Origin: Nitrososphaeria archaeon
Lineage (GTDB): Archaea > Thermoproteota > Nitrososphaeria > JACIWG01
Reading direction: 5' to 3'
Assembly: GCA_029776125.1 (NCBI GenBank)
Contig: JARVJS010000006.1
Span: 1-39,590, forward strand
DNA length: 39,590 bases
How positions within the stretch are numbered: position 1 is the first letter of the stretch; each line of letters opens with the position of its first letter. Positions 16,267 through 25,590 of the stretch are shown one piece after another. The translations under genes were made by a program, and so were the position numbers. The notes below the pieces were generated by a model. It saw nothing but the letters and a program-made list of their open reading frames with translations. It searched no databases and had not been told where the DNA came from.

Positions 16267-18543
16267 ATGTCATTGTATGAGGACTTTAGTGAAAAAATTG
16301 CTATTGGAGCCTTATTTCAAGATATAGGCATTATAATTGCCAAAACAAAAGGAACTTGTTCTGATTACATAAAAGAAAGTAAAAATTGGCTTAATCAATA
16401 TTATCCAAAAGACGTAGCATCTCTACAAGAGTATGAGGACTTACTTTCCTTATTGAATGTTTCTGCTTTATCAGGGCAATCAAGTAATATAGACTACAGT
16501 CTAATAAAAAATTCTTTTCTAAAAATTGACTACAAAGAAAATTCCAGAGATTTATATTTTCCTTTAAGACCTTCAAAAGTAATCAATTCAACTACAAATA
16601 ATAAAACTTCTCAGAAAAATTACGAAGAATTATTTAAAAACTTTGAAAGTGATTTTTTAAAAATTAACAGATATAATGTTAATGCTTTATTATTTTTAAT
16701 TAAAAAACACTTCTCTTTTGTTCCTGTTAATGGTGATATTTCCTTTTATGACCAAAGTTGCTTTAATGCTCTATTAGCGTGTTGTTTATTTCACTATCTC
16801 AATAATAATTCAAAACAATTAAGTTTACCAATCAAAGATAGATTGAAACAAAGTTTAGACGAAAAAGCTTTCCTTCTCATAGGTGGGGATATATCAGGTA
16901 TTCAGAATTTTATTTATGCAGTTGCAACCTCTACAGGTGCTTTAAAATCCTTCAAGGGAAGATCCTTCTATCTTGAACTTCTCACTGAACATGTAGTCAA
17001 CGAAATACTTAACCAATTAGGACTGTTTCGTTTTAATATTTATTTTACAGGTGCAGGGCATTTTTACATAATTGCCTACAATACTGATAAAGCAAAGAAC
17101 ATTGTTAACAACATCAAAGAAAGAATCAATAATTTTCTCCTAAAAGAGTTTAATGGATTACTTCAGTTCCACATAGATTTCATTGAATTTCCAATAACTG
17201 CTTTCATGCAGAATTTAGACTTACAATTTATTGATTACTTTAATGACTTAAAAGGTAAACTTGAAATTTCTAAAAAGAAAAAATGGAATGATTTCTTAGA
17301 TAAAGTATTCATGGTTGAAACTCCTCATCCTGACTGCTATACTGAAGGGTGTTCGGTTTGTCAAAGAGAGGACAAGCCATTAACCTCAATAAGTAAACCT
17401 GAAAAAGAAGTTAAATACTGCTCTTCATGTTACAGTCAATACAAACTTGGAGAGCAACTAACTAAACTCTCTTTCCTTGAAAAAAGCATGCCCTGTATAT
17501 ATAAATACGATTTAGATAGTGAAACAAGAAATTCTGATTGCATTATTATAGATAATTCCTGTTATGTTTTTAATCCTGATATTGCAGTTAATTCCTCTAC
17601 AAATAAGCCAAAAAATAAGTATTTAATTAACTGTACTAACGCTTACTATTACAATTCAGAGGAATCAATATATTTCCCTGCCGGCATATACAACAATTCT
17701 GATATTGTAGAACTGTCCGATGTAAAAGGGTATTTTGGTAAAGATTTAGTTTCAGTTTTAAAAATGGATGTAGACAATTTAGGATGGATATTTTCTTTAG
17801 GGATACCTAAAGAGTATAGAACATTTACAAGAATGTCTAACATTTCTGAACTGCTTACTCACTTTTTCAAGTATTCAAGCAACTACATAGCCAAAGGAAG
17901 CGTTCCTACTCAGACAAGTCTTTTAAGGGATATTAAGGAAGGTTTTGAAAGAAGAATATCTATCGTTTACGCAGGAGGAGATGACTTACTTGTCGTAGGA
18001 CACTGGCTTGATATTTTAGAGTTTAGCATAGATATTGACAAATACTTTAGAATGCTTGCAGGTAATCCTAAAGTAACATTATCTGCAGGAATCTCCATAG
18101 GGCATCCAAAGTGTCCGTTTTACCTATTAACTCATACTGCAAACGATTTACTTGAGATAGCCAAAAAATCTAATCCCAATAAAAATTCTGTTACTGTGTT
18201 TGACGAAATCTTTACCTTTAAATGGGATGATTTTGAAATTGTAGAAAAATATATAAAACTACTAATTCCTTACTTTAAAAAAACAGAAAAGGAGATTATT
18301 CCTGTAGCACTGCCAAAGACCTTCTTTTACAGGTTTCTTGCAATTGCTAAAAACTTTGTTAATCACAACAGACTTGAAATATCCAAATTTATATACTTGC
18401 TTTCAAGGATTGGCGATAAAAACATAAGAAATACTCTTAAAACTGAACTTGAACCTCTCTTTACTTTAGACAAAAAAGAGTGGAAGTGCGTTTACTTTGC
18501 ATTAGTTTTATTGTTAATGAGTAGTTTAAGCAAAGAATCATAA
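16267..18543 (+). CDS. cas10: Cas10/Csm1, type III signalling subunit with lost HD motif
   Basis: A protein of 758 residues. The N-terminal nuclease motif reads ALFQDIG (Q18-D19) where active Cas10 has ALLHDIG, so the HD DNase is probably inactive. The first palm domain shows GGDISGIQNFIY near residue 205, and a cysteine cluster (CxxC, CSSC) lies near 355-390. The second palm domain has AGGDDLLVVG with GGDD at 570-573. This motif makes cyclic oligoadenylate from ATP when target RNA is bound. A Can2-type CARF nuclease downstream would be the receptor. The start is the ATG 5 bases after the promoter palindrome; no Shine-Dalgarno is present, so a short or absent leader is implied. It is followed after 11 bases by csm2. 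Confidence 0.93.
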   Translation: MSLYEDFSEKIAIGALFQDIGIIIAKTKGTCSDYIKESKNWLNQYYPKDVASLQEYEDLLSLLNVSALSGQSSNIDYSLIKNSFLKIDYKENSRDLYFPLRPSKVINSTTNNKTSQKNYEELFKNFESDFLKINRYNVNALLFLIKKHFSFVPVNGDISFYDQSCFNALLACCLFHYLNNNSKQLSLPIKDRLKQSLDEKAFLLIGGDISGIQNFIYAVATSTGALKSFKGRSFYLELLTEHVVNEILNQLGLFRFNIYFTGAGHFYIIAYNTDKAKNIVNNIKERINNFLLKEFNGLLQFHIDFIEFPITAFMQNLDLQFIDYFNDLKGKLEISKKKKWNDFLDKVFMVETPHPDCYTEGCSVCQREDKPLTSISKPEKEVKYCSSCYSQYKLGEQLTKLSFLEKSMPCIYKYDLDSETRNSDCIIIDNSCYVFNPDIAVNSSTNKPKNKYLINCTNAYYYNSEESIYFPAGIYNNSDIVELSDVKGYFGKDLVSVLKMDVDNLGWIFSLGIPKEYRTFTRMSNISELLTHFFKYSSNYIAKGSVPTQTSLLRDIKEGFERRISIVYAGGDDLLVVGHWLDILEFSIDIDKYFRMLAGNPKVTLSAGISIGHPKCPFYLLTHTANDLLEIAKKSNPNKNSVTVFDEIFTFKWDDFEIVEKYIKLLIPYFKKTEKEIIPVALPKTFFYRFLAIAKNFVNHNRLEISKFIYLLSRIGDKNIRNTLKTELEPLFTLDKKEWKCVYFALVLLLMSSLSKES

Positions 18544-18554
18544 GGAGGTAATAA

Positions 18555-18989
18555 ATGTCTAACTTTTATCAACATCACAAAAGAGAAGAAAAACCAATGG
18601 ATGCTTTCTTTGACCTATATTTGAAGGAATTAACAAAAAGTTCAAACCTAAAACTGCTTTCTACTGATTTAATTGTAAAGTTTGCTGATCAGGCAGGCAG
18701 AGAGTTTAGCAGAATACCTTTGTCTCAGATTAGGAAGTTTTTTAACACAGTAAAGAAAATGTCCTTAGCAGAAAAGTTTAATATTAACGATGTAATGTTA
18801 TTAAAACCTATTGTTGCCTACACTTACAGCAGAAATAAAAATAATAATAATTCAAAAGCATTTGATAGGTTTAAAAACTTAATGGATATATGTCTTGACC
18901 GAATTAAAGACGAAGCAGACTTTAAAAGATTTTTAACTCTGTTTGAAAGCATACTTGCCTATCATAAATTCTATGGAGGTAGAGAGTAA
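18555..18989 (+). CDS. csm2: Csm2, small subunit of the type III-A effector
   Basis: A 144-residue, helical, basic protein. The Csm2 features QIRKFFNTV near residue 54, LLKPIVAYTYSR near residue 83 and the C-terminal FLTLFESILAYHKFYGG are visible. Csm2 makes the inner filament that supports the crRNA-target duplex. It has a good AAGGAGG site and its TAA shares one base with the ATG of csm3. Confidence 0.88.
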   Translation: MSNFYQHHKREEKPMDAFFDLYLKELTKSSNLKLLSTDLIVKFADQAGREFSRIPLSQIRKFFNTVKKMSLAEKFNINDVMLLKPIVAYTYSRNKNNNNSKAFDRFKNLMDICLDRIKDEADFKRFLTLFESILAYHKFYGGRE

Positions 18990-19768
18990 TGGATAAGCAA
19001 AGATTTTTACAAGGCAAAATTGAAGTTACAGGAATAATTAAGTGCCTTACAGGACTACACATTGGAGCATCGAAAGACACAGTAGAAATAGGAGGAATTG
19101 ACCTTATAGTAGTAAGAGACCCAATAACTAAAGAACCTGTTATTCCAGGAAGTTCTGTCAAAGGAAAAATGCGTAGTCTCCTTGAGAAATCTCTTAAAAA
19201 ACCTGCAAACAGAGATTCAGGCTCAGGTGTAAAAATTCATGTTTGTGATGACGCAAAAGAAGCTTACAAGTGTGAAGTTTGTCGTCTGTTTGGAACAACA
19301 GGAACAGGGAAAGACGCAAGCGGAAACAGAAATAAAAACTTTCCTTCAAGGCTTACTGTGAGAGATTCTTTCGTAACAGAAGAAAGCATGCAGGTATTAA
19401 GAAAACTTGATACAGGACTGCTTTACACAGAGTGGAAGTTTGAGAATGTTATTGATAGAAATACCTCTGCAGCCAATCCAAGACAGATTGAAAGAGTTCC
19501 TAAAGGAACAGAGTTTGATTTTTCTATGGTTTACGATGTTGAGGACTTAGAAACACTACAAAGTGACATGAACAATCTGCAACTTGCAGTAAACTTACTT
19601 TTGCGTGACTACCTTGGAGGACATGGAAGTAGAGGCTATGGAAAGATTGACCTTGTATTTAAAAGCATCGTGTTTTACTCTATACCTGAACTTGCAAAAC
19701 CAAATCCTGTAGGTATAAGGCTTGATAACCTATTAGACATAGAGAAAGTAAAGAACGCAATCAAATGA
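18989..19768 (+). CDS. csm3: Csm3, Cas7-type RNase of the type III-A effector
   Basis: A protein of 259 residues. It has the family motifs LTGLHIGASK, IPGSSVKGKMRSLLE near residue 54, a CEVCRLFG segment and the C-terminal GGHGSRGYGKID. The residue equivalent to the catalytic Asp of Csm3 is D38, in IGGID, so target RNA cleavage every 6 bases should be intact. Several copies would form the backbone. It overlaps csm2 by one base and csm4 by four (ATGA), so the operon is translationally coupled. Confidence 0.94.
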   Translation: MDKQRFLQGKIEVTGIIKCLTGLHIGASKDTVEIGGIDLIVVRDPITKEPVIPGSSVKGKMRSLLEKSLKKPANRDSGSGVKIHVCDDAKEAYKCEVCRLFGTTGTGKDASGNRNKNFPSRLTVRDSFVTEESMQVLRKLDTGLLYTEWKFENVIDRNTSAANPRQIERVPKGTEFDFSMVYDVEDLETLQSDMNNLQLAVNLLLRDYLGGHGSRGYGKIDLVFKSIVFYSIPELAKPNPVGIRLDNLLDIEKVKNAIK

Positions 19769-20739
19769 TAGATAGTTTATTTGTATTCAAAATAAAGTTT
19801 AAAAATTTTGTTAAGTTTGGGCATCTACTTTCTGCCAGACCTGTTTCTCTGGTTGAATCTGACGCACTGTTTTCGGCGTTATTAAATACAGTTAGTATCT
19901 ATTATGGAGAAAAAGAAACTAATACTTTAGTAGAGGAATTTATAAGCAATCCTCCCTTTTTAATTTCATCTCTGTTTCCCTACTGTAAAGATACTTACTA
20001 CTTACCAAAACCTTTATGGGATGACTTTATAAGTAATGATACTAAAAAACAACTTGGTAAACTCATCAAGAAAAGAACCCTTATAAATGTAGAGGATTTT
20101 TACAAATGGCTAACCAAAAATGAAAACTACTTCTTGCAAAGACTTACTACTGAACAATTCAAAACCGAAAAGACTTCCTTTCTAAAGACTGTTTTACTTC
20201 CCAAAACAGTGTTAGATAGGGAAAGTAAGTCAACTAATCTATATCATGTCGTATATGGAAAATTTGAACCTAATACAGGTGTCTATGGTTTTGTTTACTT
20301 TAAAAAACCTGAATACATAGAAAAATTTCACAAATACCTAATTTTATTGGGCAAAACAGGACTTGGTGGAGAAAGAACCTTTGGTTATGGACAGTTTGAA
20401 GTAGTAGAATATGCTCCTGTAAGAGGATTACTTAAAGATATATTTTTAACTAAAACAGATTTTTATGTTTCTCTATCATTAATTTATCCTGAACAGGAAA
20501 ACTTTATTTTAATAAAAAATTCACTTTTAGCATACGACTTAACTAAAAAAGGTGGTTTTATTTGTTCAGGAAAAAACCAAATCTCCATTAAAAAGAAAAC
20601 AGTAACCTTTTTGAAAGAGGGGACTTCAACTTCAGAACCTTTCAGAGGCTCTATTGTAGATGTAACACCTGAGAACGCTCACTACTACATTAACCACAAA
20701 GTTTATAAATATGGATATGCCCTTTGGGTGCCTTTATAA
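19765..20739 (+). CDS. csm4: Csm4, Cas5-type subunit of the type III-A effector
   Basis: A protein of 324 residues. The N-terminal ESDALFSALLNTVS and the central LGKTGLGGERTFGYGQF fit Csm4 (Cas5 group), which binds the crRNA 5' tag and Cas10. The C-terminal half is a second RAMP-like domain ending YGYALWVPL. In complete type III-A operons csm5 follows; here the stop is followed within a few bases by a CRISPR leader, and no csm5 is seen anywhere in the window. Either Csm4 or Csm3 takes over the cap position, or Csm5 comes from elsewhere. Confidence 0.9.
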   Translation: MIDSLFVFKIKFKNFVKFGHLLSARPVSLVESDALFSALLNTVSIYYGEKETNTLVEEFISNPPFLISSLFPYCKDTYYLPKPLWDDFISNDTKKQLGKLIKKRTLINVEDFYKWLTKNENYFLQRLTTEQFKTEKTSFLKTVLLPKTVLDRESKSTNLYHVVYGKFEPNTGVYGFVYFKKPEYIEKFHKYLILLGKTGLGGERTFGYGQFEVVEYAPVRGLLKDIFLTKTDFYVSLSLIYPEQENFILIKNSLLAYDLTKKGGFICSGKNQISIKKKTVTFLKEGTSTSEPFRGSIVDVTPENAHYYINHKVYKYGYALWVPL

Positions 20740-20745
20740 ATAAAT

Positions 20746-20919
20746 TTGTTCTTTGACAAGGTTAATTTCATAAAACATTGATATTGCTTGTTTTAGACTA
20801 AACAAGAAATCAAGCAGTATCAATAACCTGTATTATATTCGTAAGTAGAAAAACACAAAAATTTTTGTATAACCCTACTTATAACCTATTGAAATATAAA
20901 AGAAAAAACATAGGGTACA
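20746..20919 (+). promoter_or_regulatory. CRISPR leader of array 3
   Basis: It begins with TTTGTTCTTTGACAAGG as in arrays 1 and 2. Then comes a near-perfect inverted repeat: TTGATATTGCTTG (from 20778) and CAAGCAGTATCAA. It encloses a 7-base stem CTTGTTT/AAACAAG. Confidence 0.65.
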
Positions 20920-21103
20920 GTAGGAAAAGAGACCTGTTTTAAAGGGGATAAGGACATGTGGTCGTTTAGAAATGCCTCCACAATCTCCTTCGTAGGAAAA
21001 GAGACCTGTTTTAAAGGGGATAAGGATTGGTTTAGAACAGATTCTAACCCTTCGCATCTACTTTTGTAGTAGGAAAAGAGACCTGATTAAAAGGGGATAA
21101 ACA
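20920..21103 (+). CRISPR. CRISPR array 3 (type III): 3 repeats, 2 spacers
   Basis: The 35-base repeat starts GTAGGAAAAGAGACCTG and ends AAAGGGGATAAGGA, unlike arrays 1 and 2. Copies start at 20920, 20992 and 21069; the last is degenerate at its end. Spacers are 37 and 42 bases. It lies inside the type III operon between csm4 and the CARF nuclease. The shared leader and the terminal decay give rightward orientation. Confidence 0.92.
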
Positions 21104-21128
21104 AAAAAAAACAAAAAGGAGGAATAAG

Positions 21129-22307
21129 ATGAACATATTAGTTAACCTTGTTTCAGACCAAACTATACCTAATGTTCTTGTTACTTATAGCATTAGAGAA
21201 AGGTTTTCGATAGATAGGCTTTTTTTCATTTCTACCAACTACATGAATAAGAAAAACAAAGTGAAACACATTGTTAATACTCTTTCAGAATTGGGGATTA
21301 ATGTAGATTATGAAATTTTAACATTAACTAACGAGTATTCTTTGTATGATATTTATAAGGATTTAAGTTATTTATCTGAAAGGTATAAAAATGCTCAATT
21401 CTTTGTTAATCTTACATGCGGAACAAAGATAATGTTTTTTGTTACTCATGAGTTTTTTAAAAGTTTAGGTAGTAAGTTTTTTTACTTACCTGAGTGGAAG
21501 AAAAATTCAATTATAAATTTATCAGTATTTGATGCAGATGAGGAGATTCCAATTAACTTAAAACTGTCGGCAAAGAACTATTTGTCTGGCTATGGAATTA
21601 CTCTTGAAAATTACAATAGTTTGCCTAATTATATAAACAGAGCATTAGAGAGAAAAAACATAACCCTGAAACTATACAACAATTATCCTCAAACAAAACA
21701 AATGCTATCAGAGCTTTTTGAACAGATAAAGACCAATGGATATAAAATCAAGCAAAAGAAAATTTTGCTAACTTTTGAACTTTCTAACTTAAACGACATA
21801 CAAAAAAGTATTCTTAAATCTTATGGATTTACAATTAAAGGTAGCAGTGTTTCTGCATCTCTCGACAAATATGATATTGAGTATCTTACAGGTGGATGGT
21901 TTGAGGAATATGTTTTTATAACTCTATATGAGATGAAAAACGAAGGAATAATTGATGATGTTGTATTAAAAATGCAAACTTTAGTAAGTAATTTAGCAGT
22001 TCATAACGAACTTGATGTTGCCTTTACAAAAGATAATAAACTATTTATAGTTGAGTGTAAATCTCTTGATCCTGATGATGAAATAAATAAAAATGCCCTT
22101 TATAAAATTCAATCGTTTAAAGATAGAACCAATATAGGAGCCAATGTTAAAGGTTTTTATGTAACTACTTCAAGTGCAATATTTGACAATCACTCTAACG
22201 ATGTGAAACTTCACTTAAAAAATAGAGCAAAACTGTATAACACTGAAATCATCCACCTTGATGGTAGTAAAAACCTTAAAGAAATCATTTTGCCATATAT
22301 TAATTGA
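21129..22307 (+). CDS. can2: Can2/Card1-type CARF nuclease (cyclic oligoadenylate effector)
   Basis: A protein of 392 residues. Residues 1 to about 140 form a CARF domain with the ligand-binding NLTCGTKIM near residue 97. The C-terminal part is a PD-(D/E)xK nuclease with E294, D296 and E309-C-K311 (NELDVAF, VECKS), as in the DUF1887-like Can2/Card1 group, which cut nucleic acid once cyclic tetra-adenylate is bound. This provides the output of the cas10 GGDD signal. The start follows AAAGGAGG just after array 3, and it precedes cas6 by 9 bases. A Csm6-type HEPN RNase is excluded because no RxxxxH-type C-terminus is seen and the PD-(D/E)xK residues are clear. Confidence 0.9.
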   Translation: MNILVNLVSDQTIPNVLVTYSIRERFSIDRLFFISTNYMNKKNKVKHIVNTLSELGINVDYEILTLTNEYSLYDIYKDLSYLSERYKNAQFFVNLTCGTKIMFFVTHEFFKSLGSKFFYLPEWKKNSIINLSVFDADEEIPINLKLSAKNYLSGYGITLENYNSLPNYINRALERKNITLKLYNNYPQTKQMLSELFEQIKTNGYKIKQKKILLTFELSNLNDIQKSILKSYGFTIKGSSVSASLDKYDIEYLTGGWFEEYVFITLYEMKNEGIIDDVVLKMQTLVSNLAVHNELDVAFTKDNKLFIVECKSLDPDDEINKNALYKIQSFKDRTNIGANVKGFYVTTSSAIFDNHSNDVKLHLKNRAKLYNTEIIHLDGSKNLKEIILPYIN

Positions 22308-22316
22308 GGGAGGGCT

Positions 22317-23282
22317 ATGCAGATAGAGATACCTTATCAAACATATACTGTTATTGCAGAGGCTAAAAACACTCTTGAATTACCTCTGTTTTATGGTGCA
22401 ACAATTCGTGGCGGTTTAGGTTATGTGTTAAAGGAATTCACCTGCACAAATAAAAAATTGAATACCTGTTCCTCTTGTTATTTAATTCAGAAGTGTAGAT
22501 ACAGTTTTCTTTTTGAGGCGGTCTCCAAAGTAAATGGAGCAGGGCAGTTTTTCTTTAAACAAGGTGAAAAAATTCCTCCACCTTTTGTTATTGAATCAAC
22601 ATTAGCGAATACAAAAGTAGTTCAAAAGGGAAGTTCTTTTTCCTTTTCTTTTACTTTGTTTGGAGAGGCAATTAAGTATTTAACATATTTTGCTTATGGA
22701 TTTGAGCAATTGGGTAAGTTAGGACTTGGCGGGAAAGGGGGGAAATATTGTTTAAAGGCAATAACAGTTGACAATGGTGATACTTCTGTTCCTGTTTATC
22801 AAGATGGAGTTTTGCAAGCAGTAGAAAATAAGATTTTTAAATTATCTATTGATACAGATAATTGTGAAAAATTAAATAATGTAAAATTATGTTTTGATAC
22901 ACCTGTAAGAATTAAAATAAATGGCAAATTAATGACTCCTGATGATTTTAATTTTCTTAAATTTTTTGCTTCACTTCTCAGAAGGCTTTCCTGTTTATTG
23001 TATTTTTATTGCGGAAAACAAGTTATAGATATAGAGGAAGTAAAACATTTAATTCAACTTGCAGAAACAGTTAAAGTCAACAAGAAAAACCTTCACTGGT
23101 TTGACCTATCAAGATATTCAACAAGGCAAAAAAGCAAAGTAAAGCTTGGCGGTTTTGTTGGTCATGTCACATTAAATCAGGTTCCTGTTCCTGCTTATGA
23201 AATATTAAAAGCAGGAAAAATAATTCACATATCAAAAAATGCAAGTTTTGGATTGGGAAAGATTTCCTTAATTTGCCTTTGA
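22317..23282 (+). CDS. cas6: Cas6 crRNA endoribonuclease of the type III locus
   Basis: A protein of 321 residues, of the long Cas6 branch found with type III systems. The N-terminal PLFYGATIRGGLGYVLK and a cysteine group CSSCYLIQKC near residue 52 are typical, as are the central GKLGLGGKGGKY and the C-terminal glycine-rich NASFGLGKISL. It would cut array 3 transcripts within the repeat. It follows the CARF gene by 9 bases with GGGAGGG as ribosome site. Its stop codon is already part of the next palindromic promoter module. Confidence 0.9.
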   Translation: MQIEIPYQTYTVIAEAKNTLELPLFYGATIRGGLGYVLKEFTCTNKKLNTCSSCYLIQKCRYSFLFEAVSKVNGAGQFFFKQGEKIPPPFVIESTLANTKVVQKGSSFSFSFTLFGEAIKYLTYFAYGFEQLGKLGLGGKGGKYCLKAITVDNGDTSVPVYQDGVLQAVENKIFKLSIDTDNCEKLNNVKLCFDTPVRIKINGKLMTPDDFNFLKFFASLLRRLSCLLYFYCGKQVIDIEEVKHLIQLAETVKVNKKNLHWFDLSRYSTRQKSKVKLGGFVGHVTLNQVPVPAYEILKAGKIIHISKNASFGLGKISLICL

Positions 23283-23307
23283 TACATTAAGGTACCCTAT
23301 ATATAGG
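23278..23307 (+). promoter_or_regulatory. Conserved promoter/operator module, copy 4 (topB operon)
   Basis: TTTGATACATTAAGG then CCTATATATAGG at 23296-23307. It starts inside the cas6 stop codon and lies 29 bases before the TTG start of the zinc-ribbon gene, which has AAGGAGG. Confidence 0.72.
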
Positions 23308-23336
23308 AAAGCAAAAAAACTAACAAGGAGGCACTT

Positions 23337-23615
23337 TTGGCAGACAAACTTTTTAAGATAGCCTGTGCAGTAGCATATTATTTTGACGTTGAGGAACCTG
23401 ATGTTAATGCAGACACTCAAGAACTTGCCATGTTTATTAAGAATGCACTGAAAGGAAAACTTCCTGAGTCAAAACTATGCATAAATTGTGGTAGTGTTTT
23501 AGCAAAAAGAGTAACAAATGGAATAGAAAGATACCACTGTAAAAAGTGTTTTTCTGTTTTTGATATTAAAACCTATAGAAAGAAAGAAAAGGAGACATTA
23601 TGCCTAAGCAACTAA
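23337..23615 (+). CDS. Small zinc-ribbon protein, unknown function
   Basis: A 92-residue protein started at TTG 23337, 7 bases after AAGGAGG. The N-terminal half is helical. The C-terminal half has two CxxC pairs (CINCGS, CKKCFS) about 18 residues apart, a zinc ribbon of the kind used for DNA or RNA binding. It overlaps topB by 16 bases, so translation is coupled. Many bacterial topoisomerases carry zinc ribbons at their C-terminus; the adjacent topoisomerase III here has none, so this protein could act with it. That is inference. Confidence 0.75.
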   Translation: MADKLFKIACAVAYYFDVEEPDVNADTQELAMFIKNALKGKLPESKLCINCGSVLAKRVTNGIERYHCKKCFSVFDIKTYRKKEKETLCLSN

Positions 23616-25579
23616 TTTTATGCGAAAAACCCTCAGTAGGGATAGACTTTGCAAAAGGGCTTGGAGGCAATTTTGTTCGCAAGGATGGTTTTCTTGAAAA
23701 CAGTAACTACATAATTACATGGGCACATGGGCATCTGTGTGAGCTTAAAACTCCTGAAGAATACAATCCTGAGTTGAAACAGTGGAGTCTTGAGACTCTT
23801 CCAATTTTTCCTGAAAGGTTTGAATACAAAATCATTAAAGAGAGTGCAAAACAATTTAAGATTATTAAAGAGTTAATACACAAACAAGATATATCAAGTG
23901 TAGTGATCGCTACAGACTGTGGTCGTGAAGGAGAATTGATTGCAAGACTCATACTGCTACTTGCAGGAAACAAAAAACCTCTTTATCGTTTTTGGACTTC
24001 AGAGGCACTTACTCCAGAAGTAGTGCAAAGAGAGATAAGAAACCTTAAGCCTGCGAAAGAATTTGACCGACTTTATCAGTCTGCTTTAGCAAGGCAGTGG
24101 GCAGACTGGCTCGTAGGGATAAATGCTACAAGAGCAGTAACCATAAAAAATAGGGGAGAACTTTTCAGCGTGGGAAGGGTTCAAACTGCAGTTTTATCGC
24201 TCATAGTAAACAGAGAAAAGGAAATTAAGGAATTCAAACCACAAACATTTTACAACGTAGTTGCAGAATTTGAAAAAGGTAAAGATTCTTACAAAGGTAT
24301 TTACTTCAGAGTAAAAAAAGAGGAAGTAGAAGTTGATGAAGTTGAACAGGAAGGAGATGAAAAGCAAGAGGAAAGTATAAATTCCAAATATGCAATACTT
24401 AAGAAAGAGGAAGCAGAGAAAATAGCAGGTGAAGTTTCAGGCAAAAAAGGCGTAATAAAGAGCATACAAAGCAAAATATCCTCAGAAAAACCACCACTTC
24501 TTTTCTCGCTTACCACACTACAACAGGAAGCAAACAAAAAGTTTGGCTATTCAGCTGATAAAACTCTCAACATAGCACAGTCTCTTTATGAAAAACACTT
24601 AATATCTTACCCAAGAACAGAGTCTCAGCATCTTGATCCAGGCTATGTAGCAGAGGTTAAGAAAATTGTAACTCTGTTATCACAAGCAAATGTAATAAGT
24701 TTTGATATAAAAAAGTGTAATATTAATGCAGGTAATAAAAGAGTATTTGATTTAAGTAAACTTACAGATCACCATGCACTTATACCTCAGCAGACACCTA
24801 AAAGTGCACTTACTGAAGACGAAAAGAAAATATACGAACTCATTTGCAAAAGATTTATCTCTGCTTTTTATCCTGACTGCAAATACAAAAACACAACAGT
24901 AATAACAGAAGTAGCAGGCTATTTATTTGAAACAAAAGGTAAGCAGTTAGTTGATGCAGGATGGCGTGAGATATATGGTGGGCTTACTCAGGACATTATA
25001 CTTCCTGCAACCATTCTTGAGAAGGATACTGTAAACACAAAGAAAGCAGAAGCAGTACAAAAGCAGACTCAACCACCGCCAAGATATACAGATGCAAGCT
25101 TACTTAACATAATGGCTAATGCTCACAAAGTAGTGCAAAACCCTGAACTTAAAAAGATACTTAAAGAAAACGCAGGCATAGGAACACCTGCGACAAGGGC
25201 ACAAATACTGAAGGTACTGCAGGACAGAAAATATGTTTACAAGCAAGAGAAACAGTTTGTTCCTACAGAAAAGGGAATTTTTCTCATAGAGATGCTTAAG
25301 GGTGAAAAAGTTGCTTCTCCTGAATATACAGCAGTGTGGGAGCAGGAACTTGAGAAAATTGCAAAAGGAGAAAGTAAGGATGTAGGAGTGTTTTTAAACT
25401 CAATTAAGCAGTATGTAGTTAATTTTATTGAAACAACTAAAAAAGCGAATACAGTATGGGAAAAGAAAGATAACAGTAGTGGAAAATTCACAAAATCATA
25501 TACAAGCAAATATCAAAAAGCAGGGAAACCCTATAAGCCGAAAACAAAGGTTTATAAGAAAACAGGGAAAAAATATTAG
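23600..25579 (+). CDS. topB: DNA topoisomerase III
   Basis: A protein of 659 residues, close to the length of bacterial TopB. The Toprim domain opens with LILCEKPSVGIDFAK, with VVIATDCGREGELIAR near residue 105 holding the DxD-like acidic site and the REGE motif. The catalytic tyrosine is Y337 in LISYPRTES. The C-terminus (about 620-659) is a basic Lys-rich tail in place of zinc fingers. It relaxes negative supercoils and unlinks replicating DNA, and is common on large plasmids. It is the second gene of an operon under palindromic module copy 4. Confidence 0.95.
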   Translation: MPKQLILCEKPSVGIDFAKGLGGNFVRKDGFLENSNYIITWAHGHLCELKTPEEYNPELKQWSLETLPIFPERFEYKIIKESAKQFKIIKELIHKQDISSVVIATDCGREGELIARLILLLAGNKKPLYRFWTSEALTPEVVQREIRNLKPAKEFDRLYQSALARQWADWLVGINATRAVTIKNRGELFSVGRVQTAVLSLIVNREKEIKEFKPQTFYNVVAEFEKGKDSYKGIYFRVKKEEVEVDEVEQEGDEKQEESINSKYAILKKEEAEKIAGEVSGKKGVIKSIQSKISSEKPPLLFSLTTLQQEANKKFGYSADKTLNIAQSLYEKHLISYPRTESQHLDPGYVAEVKKIVTLLSQANVISFDIKKCNINAGNKRVFDLSKLTDHHALIPQQTPKSALTEDEKKIYELICKRFISAFYPDCKYKNTTVITEVAGYLFETKGKQLVDAGWREIYGGLTQDIILPATILEKDTVNTKKAEAVQKQTQPPPRYTDASLLNIMANAHKVVQNPELKKILKENAGIGTPATRAQILKVLQDRKYVYKQEKQFVPTEKGIFLIEMLKGEKVASPEYTAVWEQELEKIAKGESKDVGVFLNSIKQYVVNFIETTKKANTVWEKKDNSSGKFTKSYTSKYQKAGKPYKPKTKVYKKTGKKY

Positions 25580-25590
25580 TCCTTATCCAA

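Noticed and set aside
20875..21057. Minus-strand frame with repeated LIPFKTGLFSY
   Set aside because: Translation of the array 3 repeat.
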